Of a DNA stretch of 64,000 nucleotides, positions 36,401 through 51,400 are shown piece by piece (position 1 is the stretch's first letter; each line of letters opens with the position of its first letter). Origin of the DNA: Narthecium ossifragum. Lineage: Eukaryota; Streptophyta; Magnoliopsida; Dioscoreales; Nartheciaceae. The notes under the pieces are model-generated. The model was not told where the DNA came from and did no database searches. It saw only the letters and a list, made by a program, of their open reading frames with translations. The DNA lies in NCBI GenBank assembly GCA_963920575.1, contig OY986969.1, forward strand, positions 2,242,001 through 2,306,000. Direction: 5' to 3'. The position numbers and the translations under genes are program-made.

Positions 36401-39400
36401 CCAGCAATTAAGAGCTCCAATGTCCCCATTTTGCAGCGTTTTTTATTTTATTTTATTCCAAAGAAACATGATTTGATTCATTGTTTAAAGACAATCAACA
36501 CGGTAAATAGAATTCCTCTTAATGCATAACAAAAAAACGACAATAATGTCTAACAACAATATATCCAGCACAAAGCACAATGCTCTTAGACACAACACAA
36601 TGACTACTAATTGGCGTACAATTTCCTAGTTCAGGACTACTGAAGTTTCCTTTTGAATGTTGAACCCTCACTATAAACTTCAATATAAAATGGAGTGTCA
36701 GAGTACAAAACAGAAATATAACAATAATGTCTAACACTAAAATATATCCAGCACACAAGGATTGCATTGCAGGTGGAACGTGCCATGCCCACCCTCAGCC
36801 AGTACGACATTTGCCGCAGGCAACAGCTCGTTGCCATGACATTTTGCCCGGTTTATATCCTGGCATGCATTCATCTATGGTTTAACCCTATGGCCTTGGT
36901 ATTAATAAGCAGATTACTATGAATGTATTATTATTTATCTATTTATTATTGTTCCAATCTAATGACAATAAGTAAATTAAGTAAATGAAATTGTTCTAAA
37001 TCTAATGACAAAAAGTAGATTAATGAAAACACTATTATACTTCTAAAACTAATGGCAGTAAGTAAATCCATCCATGGATGTATTATTATTGCATGGAACT
37101 CTTAACACCCTAAAGCTTATAGACACCATAGATATGACACATAGCCCATTGTGGATGGTTGAACCGTTAAATCATGCTTGAACCAACCCAATAGAGGAGA
37201 ACATGCTGACATCCGACGAGACAGCATACCCGGATCAGATAAACATGAGGGAGAAAGAAGATTGGTGTCACCAAAACGATGGTGATGGCGATTGTCTGTG
37301 GATCAAAAGAGGAACTCCTCTCTCTCTCTCTCTTTCTCCCCCCCTCCCCCAACACCTTCCTCTCTCCTTTCCTCCATTTCATTTCACTCTCGAAGCCTCT
37401 TATTGCTGCTGCAAACTCTAGTGATTGCCGCTGTTTGCTCCTACATTTTAAAGAAAAAAAAGGCAAGTTGTGTGACCAGCAACCGGCTGTTGCCGGTCTG
37501 CAATGAAAGTGTCGGTGTCAGCCAGCAACCCTAATGCCCCTTCTTTTCAGTGCCAAGGATCTTTTCGGCACCCCTTATCCGGCACTACAAAAGTCTATTG
37601 CCGGCTGACTTTGTCATCCTTGCCAGCACAAAGCATACCGCCCTTCAGACTTATTTATGCAAACAATTATGTATGATATACTACATCAGAAAAGAAAAGG
37701 CCTGACTACTAATTGGTGTTCAACTTTCTAGTTCAGTACTACTGAAGTATAATTATGCTTGTTGAACACTCACTAGTAATTTGAAATAAAATGGAATATA
37801 AGAGTACAAACATAGCAATTAAATAAAACATGATTGTAATCCTCTAATGTAACTTAATTTACATACACACCAATAGCACTTCAGATAAAATATGATATAC
37901 CTTGTTTAATTCCAATATACAGGTATATAGGAAGATTGTCAACCTCACATATTCTGATTTGCAAAAGTAAAAAGAGAATTCAAAGTAAAAGATTACCGGA
38001 CTGTGTTGTATTGAACCATTGGAACCATGCATCAAGCCGGATGTAAGCTCTATTGAGGAAGGCAGAGATCACATTTGTTTCTTCCGACGAAAACTTGTTT
38101 GTCTTCATGCCACTTATTAAGTCTGTAGAAATTAAACATTGAAAATTAAATTGCACTCTAACTTCATTGGCTCAGCTCCAGGCTTACTCAGAGCATAACA
38201 CGAAAACATGCTTGAATACATACAGATGCAAGTATGCTGAAATTTAATAATAAACAAAACTAGACAAATAAATAGATTTCAGTTGCTAAAGGAAATACTT
38301 GCGTCATTATTATTCCATTGCGATTATAAAATAAGTTCACCAGTCTGGGAACTACTCATGAAAACTGGAATAAGCTATATGCTTTCTAAGATAAGTACCT
38401 TCTAGCTTTAAGAAACTCATACCAGCCAGAACTTTGCAATAACCATTTAGATAGCCACTAATAATTAGAACAAATGAAAGGTAAAATGACCCCTTACTAA
38501 GAACTACATCATAAGGCGTACAAAAGCACACCAAAATCAAGGCTGTATGAGCATGAGTTGTGTCAGAACAAGTTAAGGGCGAGATTGACCTAGAGAACAC
38601 ATGAAAAGCGTCTATTAACATACCGAAGAGTCATGCTGCTGCGACAAGAGGCATAAACATGAAAAGAGTCATGTTTTTCCTAATCATTCGATAAGATATC
38701 AGATGTTTATCTAGGTAATGCTATTTTCTGCTTAACAAACGAGTAAGTGAAAATAGGCTGATGAGAACAGCTTACCACGAAGGACTAGAAACAGTGTTGG
38801 TGGATTCCCGTTCGTTGAATGCTGAAGAACGAACTCCTCTGGAACTTTACTGCATGAAAATAATATCAGATATTTTACGATTGGCTCCAGATTGGCTTTA
38901 GATTAGCTTCTCAATACACAAAACTGTCCATGAATGTAAGTAGCACATCACCTTAAAGCTTCAACTCCTAAGATTTGCTCCCGAGGAATCCACCCATCTA
39001 AATTAACAAGATCCAACCAATGCCCAAGGATATCCAGGCAAATATTGACATCCCAGCGCCTAAATGTTTGTTAACATGAATTATTTAGAAAGGTAGATGT
39101 AATGAGCTACAATAAGAGCACATAAAAAGTTTTTGTAAAAAAAGGCCGCATGAGTTGAAATGCGTCTCAAGAAACTTATAAGAAGATTGTGCACAATAGA
39201 TCCTTAGCAGAAACTAACCAAATGAGCAACTGATGAAATCCTTCATCCCATAGAAAACCCCTTGGAAAGAAAGAACGGCTAGGAACAGCTGTAAAAAGTG
39301 CAGCTGGCCAATAAGAGAGAAATTTGTCGCCATAATCAACCTGCAACAGAATCTCCTCAGGTAGGATAACTTAACCTACAGTAATACATGCCATGAACAG

Positions 39401-42400
39401 AGTCCACAGAACAAAACATCAAATTACTAGAAATATTATATGGCATGACCTAAGGTAACAAATGTTCAACATAGCAAAAGCGTCAGTACAGGCAGTTTAA
39501 TGACATGCATAATGTGTTACTATCAATTAGCAGAATATCGAAAAAACAGAGATTTTGAAACTGAGAACTTCACTTCTTATGTAAACAACTAAATAGCACT
39601 TATACCATGTATCCTTTAAGTAGTGCTTCCCTTGCAATCTTGTTTAAGCATAACAGTAAAAGCAAAAGGTTATAAAGGACCAGGTGGAAAAGAGATGTCA
39701 TGCAACTTCCGATATTTGTCAAGTAGCACTATCAGAATCGCCAAACCTTAACTATTTACCAATCGTTCCTACAAAGACTACAACATAGAAATCATCATCA
39801 AAGATTCCAAAACTTCAACAGTGATAAGTAATAACAACAGCATATTAATCATCTCTACTTGCAACGCAAACAAGAGTGCAGAAGGTGCTTCCAGTTGGCA
39901 AGACAGAGCCCCTCACTTTCACATCCCGATCTTTACAAACTTGTCAAAGATGCCTCCTGCTGATCATTTCTAGGTGCGAGGAAGGAGCAGTCTTGATCTG
40001 ATTCAGGTATTGGTTCTCTTGCCTCAGCTCTATAGACAGAACACTGTTGCCAGCATTCGCACCAGTGGGTTGATGTTTCATAACCGGAGAGGCCAATCTC
40101 CACTCAAAATCCAAGTTCAGTCCAGGGGTGCTAAAATGAAGAAAATGGAAAGCTTGGACACGGAATTTAAGCTCAATTAATGCACCCTGAGTCTGTTTAA
40201 ACGTTACAATTTTCTTGTGTTCCAGTAGTTACAGAGCATCACTTTAGAGAGTTCATGGATGTGCATAAAGCAGTTTATATAGGAGAAATATGTCCAACGG
40301 CGTCCTCCAAAGGAAGGATTAGGACAACATACTATAATCACCACAAAGGGATATAAATTGATGCATAATGATCTGACCAGCATGCTAAAATTTTAATTTC
40401 CGGATACAATCCTCGTCAGTAATTGTCCAGAATTTCTAGCCACCTTTATCAGTTGCAGTGGTGAAATGCTTTCTTCTTTTTCCCACTTTCAAGAGTGATT
40501 CCAGCCAAGGATTACCATGCCAATTGGCAGGTATCGTGCCAACACTAGCACAGGCCCCTGTGCCAAGTATTTGTATTGTGCAAGTACACGGTGTTCGACA
40601 ATAAAATCGAGATCTCGGGGGAACGAGATTTGTTAATTTTATTGTGATCAAAAGTTTGAATTACACGGTGGGGTTTGCGGGAACAACACTCCTGAGTTCC
40701 CAACATCATCACAAGCTGCAGATCCTCTTTTCCTTGAGAAACTGCATATCGATGATGAGATTGGCAACCCATCAATTACAACCCAAAAGGGAAAACCCTG
40801 ATTAAGGATTCGGGCTTTAAAATCCGTTACATCCAAAATGAAAAAATAAGAAGGGGAAGAAGAAAGGAAATAGAAGGATCTTGGGTGAAGGCTTAGGCTT
40901 TCAACCCGCACCTTCGTTGCCAATGAAGAACCCTTGAATCTCTTGCTTTGAACTTTTGGTTTGATGGCACGATCTTCAAGGAAATAAATTTCCTTCTTCT
41001 ATCTCTCGGCGTCTTCAAGGAAATAAATTTCCTTCTTCTATCTCTCGGTGTCTTCAATAAATTTCCTTCCTCTCCAAGCCTCTTTCAATCCTTTCCAAGC
41101 CTTCTTCAACCTCCGTTGCTCACCCCCCTCCCCCTCTATTTATAGGTGTTAGAAGAGGTTTAGGCGGGATTTCTGAGATTTGAAAACTTGTTGGCGTGAG
41201 AAGCATCTCACGGTTGAGAGAGTGCATGCATGCATCTCACGGCTGAGAAAGATTGAATTTGTTGGGAGGTTTGGATGTTGTTCCCTTGGAACTTCTATCT
41301 TAAGCTAAACCCCCATGTTGTTGGAGTGAGAGGCAGCTCACGGTTGAGAATCTGGGATGAGATGAGATCTTCTCATTTATTTGATTACTTTTTTAATCCT
41401 CGAAAACACGTGTGCGTAGGAGGGCTGCTGAGGAGAGATCAATTTGTTGGGAGGCATGGACGTTGCTCCCTCGGAACTCTATCCTTAACCTACACCCTAC
41501 TTCAATTAGGTGATGCCACGTGAGGTTTGTTAGGAGGCATGGAATGTTGCTCCCTTGGAACTTTCATCTTAGCCTACACCCTACCCAATTATATGATGCC
41601 ACGTCACATTTTATAATGCTGATAGAAAGCTAGGACGTAGGTTGGTTAGGCTGATTTTGGATTTGAATTTTGATTAGGGAGTTGAGATTCGGGGGTTAAG
41701 AGGGTAGGATTTAGGTAGTTTAGATTTAGGGTTGGGCATATATTTGAATTCGAATTCGAATCATGAATTTGAATTTCAAATTTTACTTATTTGTTCAAAT
41801 TTTAAATATTTTCTTAAATGTTTAAATATTTGAACATGTCGTAGACAATTTACCCTAATGCCCTTGGGCAAGGGGATAAGCGTAGAATACCCCTTTTTAT
41901 CGGTCATATATGTTTTAGACCGAAATACCCCCAAAGCAGGTAGAGGTGCCCTTACATATATCTTTTGGACTATTATACCCCTAGAGGTTTAAAATGACCA
42001 AAATACCCTCAACCCTCATAGCTTGTGTAGGATGCCATCAAAGCTTTAAGAAGGCTGATATGAGGGTAAAATTACCAAAATGCCCCTATATCGCCTTAGC
42101 TTTTGTAGGATGTCGTGAAAGCTAGATAGGGTTGTGATATGATACTTATAGAGTTCAGACATGTATTTTGTCATGAATTCCTAAAATACCCTCGGGCGGG
42201 TAAAATTACCGGAACGCCCTTCATGCTTTTAGTTCGTCTAAGATACTTTCAAAACCATGAAGGATCACATATAGAGCAGTGTATGTGTGCTCTTTGTATG
42301 TTTGAACTTGTATTTGTGTTTGAAGAATGTCCGAGGCAAGTAGGGGTAATTTCGTAAATACCCTCAAATTTGACCTTAGTCAAAATTGGTGTCTACACAC

Positions 42401-45400
42401 GGCAATCCATGATTTCAGCAATATGAGCCCTATGGCCAGACAGTTTACAAAGGAACATTCTAGAAAGATGAATTTCTTAAACAATAAAACCAGCACACTG
42501 GATATTTCTTCCTTAGTGGATAATTATTGGTTGCAGCAGTGAAATGAGTTCAACAATATGAGCCATATAGCCAGATACCTTAGAGATGAACCTTTCTAGG
42601 AAGATGTATTTGTGAAGCAATGAAATTAGCATGTCAATTTTCTTTACATGTAATCTAATACATTCAACAGATTAATGAACAGATCAAAGAATGAGTAGAA
42701 GTCATAAACAATAGCAACATCAGTATTCTTAACAAGTAATTCAATATGCTCAATCCCTTGACCGAAACTTAATAATATATTAGTCAGTATTAGACATCAC
42801 TACATATTTGATTGAGTTAGACGAGTGATTTCAAACATCAATTAAAAAAATACTTGAAGCCAATAAAAGAATCGAAACTGAATCTCTAAACTCTATTACT
42901 TGGATCTTTCTCCACAATGGCAAGACTCAATAAAGCATTGGGATTCTACATGTCTACTAGTATCACTAGCAAAAGAACTGCAATACCCAAAACTACTAAA
43001 ACCAACTGTACTTTTGTTGAAAGCTTTCATCAGATGCTTTTGTCGATCTCTATATTGCCCAAATGCTTTTGCGCTAACAATGACCAACACATGTTTACCC
43101 GACAATTTTCAAACACAAATATAAAGTCCCTGAGCACTAGAAGCAGGCAGTATGGCAAGAAATGAGAAAGATCATTCACCTCTTAAGAGTATGTCAAACT
43201 TTAAGACGAAACCACCTAAGGAGTCAGCAGAACAGCGAAACTTACAGTGAAGCCCTTCGGAAGGGCAATCTTAGACTGCCCATAAAAGTAGCCAATGCCT
43301 CCAAGCAAGTTCCCAATGGCAGCCCTACCAACAATCATTGCTTCAGAATCAACCTATATTGAGGCAACATTCTGAGAGATAGAGTCTAGAAAATCACACA
43401 CAGGCTTCACTGACAAAAGGCAATCTACTTTCAATAATCAATGAAAACAGAAAAATCATGACTTGGCCAATGAGCATATAGCAGATATATTTTCAGTTTT
43501 GGAGTAAGGCAAATGTGAATGCAAAAGTCGTATCTACCTAGAGTTCAATCTAACATGTAGCCAACGCTACCCAGCCTACTTCAATAGTTCACCTAACAAA
43601 CACTAGTTTAAAAATGTGAATGATCATTAAATGTCAAACTTGCATCGAAGAGTACCTTTGCAACAAAAAACATGGTTATGCGATTATTTATTTTCAAGTC
43701 TATCAACAAGTCTTGAAATACCATTTCTGCAAGGATCAGTTATCCTTATAAGAAATGAAAAAAAAACACGCAAAGTAGTGTACGCACAAATATATTGAGT
43801 GTACGAACACCAAATAATGAGTTTTTAAATCCAACTAAACTTATGTTCAAAAAGTACCAGGTGGAACCATTTGTAGGACCAAGACATAAAGGATAAATAG
43901 CAACCTTTTTAACTCATGAATCCATGGGTGTTCAAAGCAACACAAGACAAGGTTCACAAAACAGGATAGTATAATGGGTCATTGGCATAGCAGGGAAATG
44001 TTGAATTTCTTGTTTAAGTAGAAAGCTGTTGCAGAAGCTAACCTTATCCTTCAGATTGAAACATCTGTTATATTTATCTTCAAACTCGTTCTGTTTCTTC
44101 CTCAGTTGATTAGTCAACATGGTCCCTACAAACAGATAAGATCTCCAGATAACATCTACAATATGCAAAGAAGACAAATGACACAAGCATAATAAAAAAG
44201 AAAAAGAGTACCTCAAACACATAAATGATCAGACCTCTTTGTTTTTGCAGATGGAAAGATTTTATTGGAAAATGCATATCCTAAAAGGTAAGGTAGAAGT
44301 GATTCAATAATGGCTCAACATGCATTTACTCTTCACTTTCTCCTCATTTAGTTCAAGAAAAAAAGCAAAAAAAAATAAATTATGTCCATCGATTCTGACT
44401 ATAATTTACTATTCCTTCCAAGGATTCCTTTGCCGACCAGCAACCTTGGTGCCGGCTGGTAAATCTCAAGCCGGTGGCTTAGCGGCTCCGGCTTCGGGTC
44501 CGGCTCTGGCTCAATAGATTTCGTAAGTGAGCCGATCGGCACCGGCTGGTGCCGGTCGATACATGGTGTTGCCGGCCGGCAACGTGTTAGTGCCGATTGG
44601 AAAGAAGAGGGGAAGAGAGGAAGAGAAGAGGCGAGGAACCAGAGATCGAAAATAAAAGGGGAAAAAGGAAGAAGAGAATGAGGAGAAAGGAGAGGAAGAT
44701 GAGGGTTAAAGAAGAGGAGGGGAAGGAGAGCAAGAGGAGAGGAAAAAAAAAGAAGAGAAAAAGGGAGAAAGAGAAGGAAGAAGGCCGATCGTCAGAGGCG
44801 GCAGCGAAAGAATGGAGGAGCTTAGGGTTTACAAGGTTTCGGGTCCTATATATTAAACATAACGGGTTTCGGGCCCAAACCCATTACTTACACTCGTTAC
44901 TCACACCTTTTAACAGGTATCTCTCTCTCTCCTTTCTCTCGATCCCCGCCCTCCTCTCTCTCGCGATCGCCGCCCCCGATGCGGGTGTTCCTCTCACCTC
45001 CGCCGGAATCTGCCCTCATCTCCGCCGGAACAGTCGCCTAAGTCTACCACCGACTTTTCTTTTTATTTTCCTCACTTTTATGTTCTTCTCTCCGTTGTGC
45101 CGCCGGCACATAGGGCTGGCACTGCCAGTGTCGGAGGCAAGTCTCGAGCCGGCCGGAGGCCGGTACGGCTAATCCTTGATTCCTTCTACCAAAGAAGTAA
45201 TAAAGACAACAAAATCTTGATGCTAACACCCTCATAAGCAAGGATCGTTAAGAATGGGCAAATTCCCGCTCCTTGTTTCATTCCATATACTATGGTAATA
45301 TAAAGTACGTATAGCCTAATATTCCAACCCTCTTCCTCTTCAAGTCTTATTCCCACTCTAGCTCCCTCTCCCACGCCTTGCGTCTACTATCTGTTACTAC

Positions 45401-48400
45401 TAGTTAAGATCACTCACAATTTTTCAACCTGCAAAATTATTCAAGGATCTGTCTGGTTGTAGAAGCAAGTACATCATTAAACAAAAGCTCAATTTTCTCT
45501 ATACGTGATTTTCGAAAACTCTTTTTTCTGCTTCATTTGGCTGTTGAAATCAAATCCCCCAGCATTTTGTACTCTCTCAGTACTTCTCATCTCAGCCATG
45601 GTAGAATTAAAGTATGTTCTCTCTCCCAACCACTTATGCCCCAGATTTTGCAAAAAAAAACAAAATAACAAAAATGTAACAATCAACGTCAATCACTATA
45701 CAAACTTGAATATGCAAGTCTTAAAGCACAACCAACTTTGATCAAAATGACACTAAAAAACCTATATTTAGTATAAACAATGGTGGAATAAAATACCCCA
45801 ATATGAACATAATACAATAAGAAACTTGAAAAGCAATTTATCTACAAATGCAACAAGCAAAGAAGGAAACATTGGACATCCGACACTATATCCAGATACT
45901 AAATAACTCCTAAAAGACTAGCAAACCTGTAATGCTGTTGACGCGTTCTTGAGTCCTCGAATTTCTTAAACCAGCTCCAGAAAGAAAAGCTATATCCATT
46001 TTGGAAGGGAATTTCATAGAGATCTAGAAACACAAAATGTACGTACTGGATTAAAGCTGAAGACATATGATGTCCCCTGACATAACTTCGCTAGAAGAAA
46101 AGGCAAGTTGAAAAACTTCATTGAACAGGTGAAAAGGTGTATTAGACACTTCTTTGTGGAAATGTGAGAGAAGTTCAGAGAATGCGTTAAAGTCAATGAT
46201 TAGAAGGTCCTCCAATTTTAACCAACGCAAATATGAAAAGGCTATCTGAAGACTTCGACAATTGTATGCAGCTACAGGAGCCTATAAAAGGCTTTTCAGT
46301 TGCTAAACAACTTAATTCTTATGTATCTTTGATTCCCTAAAGGTTGTAAGACATCCCAAGTTAAATCTCTTAGTACGTTGGCAGCATATGAAATTCTCAC
46401 AGGTGACAGGCAGACACTCAATCTTACATGCAGAAGGAAACAAAGATGCATAAGTGCGTATATATTGCTCGGAAGACATGATGATCAACTGTAACTTCAA
46501 ATCTGTCAGTCTTTACTCAAACACGAAAATGACCCTAAGGAATCTCCAAAAAGAAGGATCCTGAAGTCCTCAGTCAAAAAATACTCTACAGAAACTACCA
46601 AATTCAAAGTGCTAAATGCAACACAATGGCATTGCCTTGGGGATCAAGATGTACCTAGAGATAATAGTTAATGCAAAATTGATTTGAATGGATTGCCTCA
46701 TTCCTAAAGTATGTCACAATGAAATACATTCGAGCTTACGGTTTCTGTTCCAAAACCAGAAATTGGAAGAAAACCATAAATACGAATTACAGTACTGAAG
46801 AGATCAGTAGATATAAAAGAGTCTAATCCCCATGACATGATTCATTGCAGCATCTTCCTCTACTAGTACCTGAAAAATAAGGACATTTGAAGAATCTTCA
46901 AATGCATCTGGTAACTGAAGATGTCCAGTCCGTCTTCCCTGAATAATAGCGAGAAAACACAAAAAAAAGAGTATTGTATCATGTATATCAAGTGCCATAA
47001 AAGTAAACTTGCCATAAGTGATCCCATATCATGATCAAGAGATCGACACGATTAAAGCATACATGGATGGCGAGAGTCGACTGAACCAATTCAGTTAAAT
47101 TGTGCATGTGAACAGTTTTAAATCCAGCATAGTGTATCTCCAAACTGTCCTGCGAAAGGAAAGATGGATAGAAAACACGACTCTCGTTAGTCTTTCAAGG
47201 ATCTGACTTGTGCATTGGCACATAGTGCACAATAGGGCACAAGGATAAATGGCAGCACAACCAACTAAACGCACGCAAACATAATGATGAATCCACATGT
47301 CATGTCAACAAGGACTAATAAAATAGATATACATAATCAAGAAAAAGAACACTTACAATAACAGAGCATCACCAAAAGCTTTCAACACATAATGAGCAAG
47401 TCAAAAAATTAGGGCCTCCATTTCCGTACATGTAAGCATATAATCTCTGTATGTGCTTACACAACTAGGGGTGAGCATTCGGTTCTCGGTTCTCGGTCCA
47501 TAACCGAAGAACCGAACTTTTTTCGGTCCAGGAAAATGAGAACCGAACCGAACCGAAGTTTCCTATAGAACCGAACCGAACCGAACCGAACTTTTCGGTT
47601 CGGTTCGGTTCTATAGGCAATGAATGGAGGCGAGGACGGGAGCATCAACAGAGGAGATAGCTATAGGACTCGTCGTCCACGCCGTCGCGTAGCGGGGCGG
47701 AGGGGGTCGACGATGGAGATGGCGAGGGTCAGCAGTGGGTGAAGACGTGAAGTTGAGGGAGGAGGCTGCGAGGGGGAGGAGAGGGCGGTGGCGCTCGGAG
47801 CAGAGGAGGTGGGCGTAGCGGCGGGTGCGCAAGCGGAGGTAGGGGTGCTGGGGGCGGGGGGAGGTGATGAGGAAGGAGGGGGAGAGAGGGGAGATGGAGG
47901 AAATGCGCGAGGCGGCCGCCGACGAAGCCGAGGCCGCCGCATCCCTAGCCGAGGTCCTGTGGCGCTCGGAGCAGAGGAGGCGCGCGTAGCGGCTGGTAGG
48001 GATGCTGGGGGCGGGGGGAGGTGATGAGGAAGGAGGGGGAGAGAGGGGAGATGGAGGGGATGCGCGAGGCGGCCGCCGACGAAGCCGAGGCCGCCGCATC
48101 CCTAGCCGAGGTCCTGTGGCGCTCGGAGCAGAGGAGGCGCGCAAGCGGAGGTAGGGGTGCTGGGGGCGGAGGGAGGTGATGAGGAAGGAGGGGGAGAGAG
48201 GGGAGATGGAGGGGATGCGCGAGGCGGCCGCCGACGAAGCCGAGGCCGCTGCATCCCTAGCCGAGGTCCTGTGGTGCTCGGAGCAGAGGAGGCACGCAAG
48301 CGGAGGTAGGGGTGCCGGGTGCTGGGGGCGGGGGGGAGGTGATGCGGAAGGAGGGGATGCGCGAGGCCGCCGTCGACGAAACCGAGGCCGCCGCCGCCCT

Positions 48401-51400
48401 AGACGAGGTGTTGTGGCCGTGGGGAGTGGAGATGGGAGAGATGGCCGTGGGGAGTGGAGACGGGAGAGATGAGCCGAGGGTAAGATAGCTCAGACGGGAT
48501 AGATGGGTTTAAACTTCTGTTCTTCGGTTTTGAACCGAAGTTTTTTTTAAGGAACCGGAACCGAACCGAAACCCGAACTATTTTACCTTACAGAACCGAA
48601 CCGAACCGAATGGACCGAGGAACCGAACCGAATGGACCGAATTAATTCGGTTCGGTTCGGTTTTTCAGGTTCGGTTCAGTTCTGCTTACCCCTATACACA
48701 GCTACACGAATTCCTACTTAAGTTTTACTAGCCTGAGCTTCATCTGACCTAATCCTTATAACTTTTTATGCCTAGTTACAGTAGGTTTCCACCTTAGCAA
48801 GGCACCAAGTCCCTCATCATTGTTCAATTATTTAAGCAATAAGATCTTCCGTTCGATTCTACTGCATTCGATGAATTCTCACAATCACATAGCCAATGGA
48901 TTGTCATTTGCAGCGCTAACAAGTGTGGCTATCTCGTGAAATTTTCAACTTGCCTAGAGCCAATTGGCACGTCTACCGACTACTTAAGCATCTATTTGGA
49001 CTACTTAAGCATCGATTGTACACCATCCAAATTCAGATTAGTATTGGCTTGACTTCAAAACATATAGATTATTATTTAGTGATAATAAGGTCTACACTCT
49101 ACAGTGCTGCCAAAGTGTGTCGTAACAGCTATCTGATGGCATGATCTATGCTATATGACATGATCCATGCCAATAGGGGTGTGTCAATGGCTCAAAGGAG
49201 TCAAAGGTAAAGAGAGGGAGAGGAAAGGAGGGCCATCTAGGGAGAGGAAGACCAGAGGCACCGAAGGGAGAATTTAGATTAGAGTTATTTCTCATGTTAT
49301 AGCTAGTAAGCTTCACAAGTTTCATGTGAAGCGATCCGATAACCCGAACAGACCCAAGTTGGCTTCACGATACATCCGAAGTCTTTGCCCTAAATTACCA
49401 GAACAAGAGGTGCCAAGCGGTACAGTAAACCTTGAGGCATATCATATGTGCAACAGTACAAGTACTATAAAAGGTATAAACAGATGCCCAAACATGATAG
49501 TGCATTACGAATTCTTGACTGTTAATTCGTTCAGTTAGACATACTTTTGCAAACTTTGAAACCGTATGATGAAGTCTTGGGATACATAATAAAATGCAAC
49601 CAATAGAAAATGGATACTAACAATAATGTTCTCAAATACACTTTACTTTTTCGTCAAAAGTATCAACAAAAGCATAGAAACTTAAATAAGGCATCCCACA
49701 AACCATTGCTAGGGTTCAGGAACACATATTTGACCACATCATCTACTAAACTTATGCTTGTGTTTTTGGGGACACACACAATTACCTACCACATATGCAC
49801 AGGAAAACTTCCTTCACAAATTAACTAGTCAAACTAAAGTCAGTTCTCATCATACAAGCTTGTTCTTTATTACTAACAACTTACTAGTTGGGTTGGTGAG
49901 GCACCAACCACTTGGTTTGGCAGTCATGGGTTCAAATCCTTATTCACTCAATAAAGTACTGCACAAATTAACTAGTCAAACTAAAGTCAGTTCTCATCAT
50001 ACAAGCTTGTTCTTTATTACTAACAACTTACTAGTTGGGTTGGTGAGGCGCCAACCACTTGGTTTGGCAGTCATGGGTTCAAATCCTTATTCACTCAATA
50101 AAGTACTTCACAATTACTGCTGCTTGATCCATGACATATCTAAACCATTTTGCATATATCATGTAAGACTTCATCTTTGTTCTTGCCACGCACGAGATCA
50201 TTCATAACTGAAAGAGGAAAATTGCAGCCAAATCCCACAAAAGAAACCACAATAAACAAGCTAAAGTTAAGATTCATACTCTTGATTCCAAATGGACTTC
50301 CCAACCACCAACATCTTTGCGAGATCCAAATGCCAATCGTGTGGTACCAGGGAATTCAGATTCTTCCATGCCTATATTCAATAAGTTTGCTTCCTCATCA
50401 GCTAAATAAAAGAAAAGATGTCCAGTACTCCACATTGCTTCATCTATTGCTTCATCTAACGCCAACCTACAGACAAAGTAAAAGGACATCGAGAATAAAT
50501 AAATGTCAAGAATAAAGTTATATGGACTAAATTACAAACTGCCAATCAACAGCCCAATTAAATAAAAGGCATACCATGATGATTCCGTCCAATAATCTTA
50601 CATGACATAAAAGATACTGCTCTGGCAATAAATCGATCCACTTAAAACACAAGAGATGCCTATAGTCCAAAGATTGCCATGAAATTTCTTTCAATTTTAA
50701 ATTTTGTAATTATTAAAATACAGATAAGATAAATATATGGCTTAGCGAAATGAAGGAGAATCACAAATTCAAGGACTTGGTATGCAAAAAATGGTAAACT
50801 TCACCTCAAAAAAAGTGCATCAAAAAAAGCAAAATTAAAACAAGCCACAACTAGAAGTTTTTACAGAAATCAAAACAAGGATAAAACATCTAGCCACCAT
50901 AACTTGGTATAAGCAATACATTTTCAAGCTTCTGACTTCCAATGTAAAGTATCAAAATAAGGCAACCAAATTTATGCATTATAATGCTAAAGCAACAGTC
51001 ACATCCCAAGTTTTAGCCTTCCTAAGAGTTGTGTTCTTGTAAATGTGCCAAAACTAAAAAGTCACAAATAAATCACTAACTACACCTTTTGAAGAGAACG
51101 AATTACGTTAAATTTGTTACCATTTAGTGCTTATGTGAAGACAAACTTGTTGATCTAGCATCAGGATCCACATCAAACCTCCACCATGTAACTGTGAAGA
51201 TAATATTTTAGAAACGCCAACTATTTTACATGTATCATCATGCATCCTGTGGATTGTGTCGTACATCCAGAAATGTGGTTAAATATGATAGGATTCTTAC
51301 GGATGCTATGCATCATCCACATTCCTCCAATCAATGATTGTAATCCCTTGGAGGAGGGTCATCTATTGTCGGATGATCGACTGTTTAGATTCGAGCCGAG

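Noticed and set aside
44597..45172. 191-codon open frame rich in K, R and E
   Set aside because: It is an AG-rich tract within a non-autonomous hAT element; the related copy at 33048 has a similar by-product frame.
47611..48472. Several overlapping proline/arginine-rich open frames
   Set aside because: They lie within tandem repeats of a hAT element and are open on both strands because of composition.
49815..50108. Possible tRNA gene pair
   Set aside because: A- and B-box-like motifs are present, but no acceptor stem or cloverleaf could be formed by eye; treated as SINE-like.
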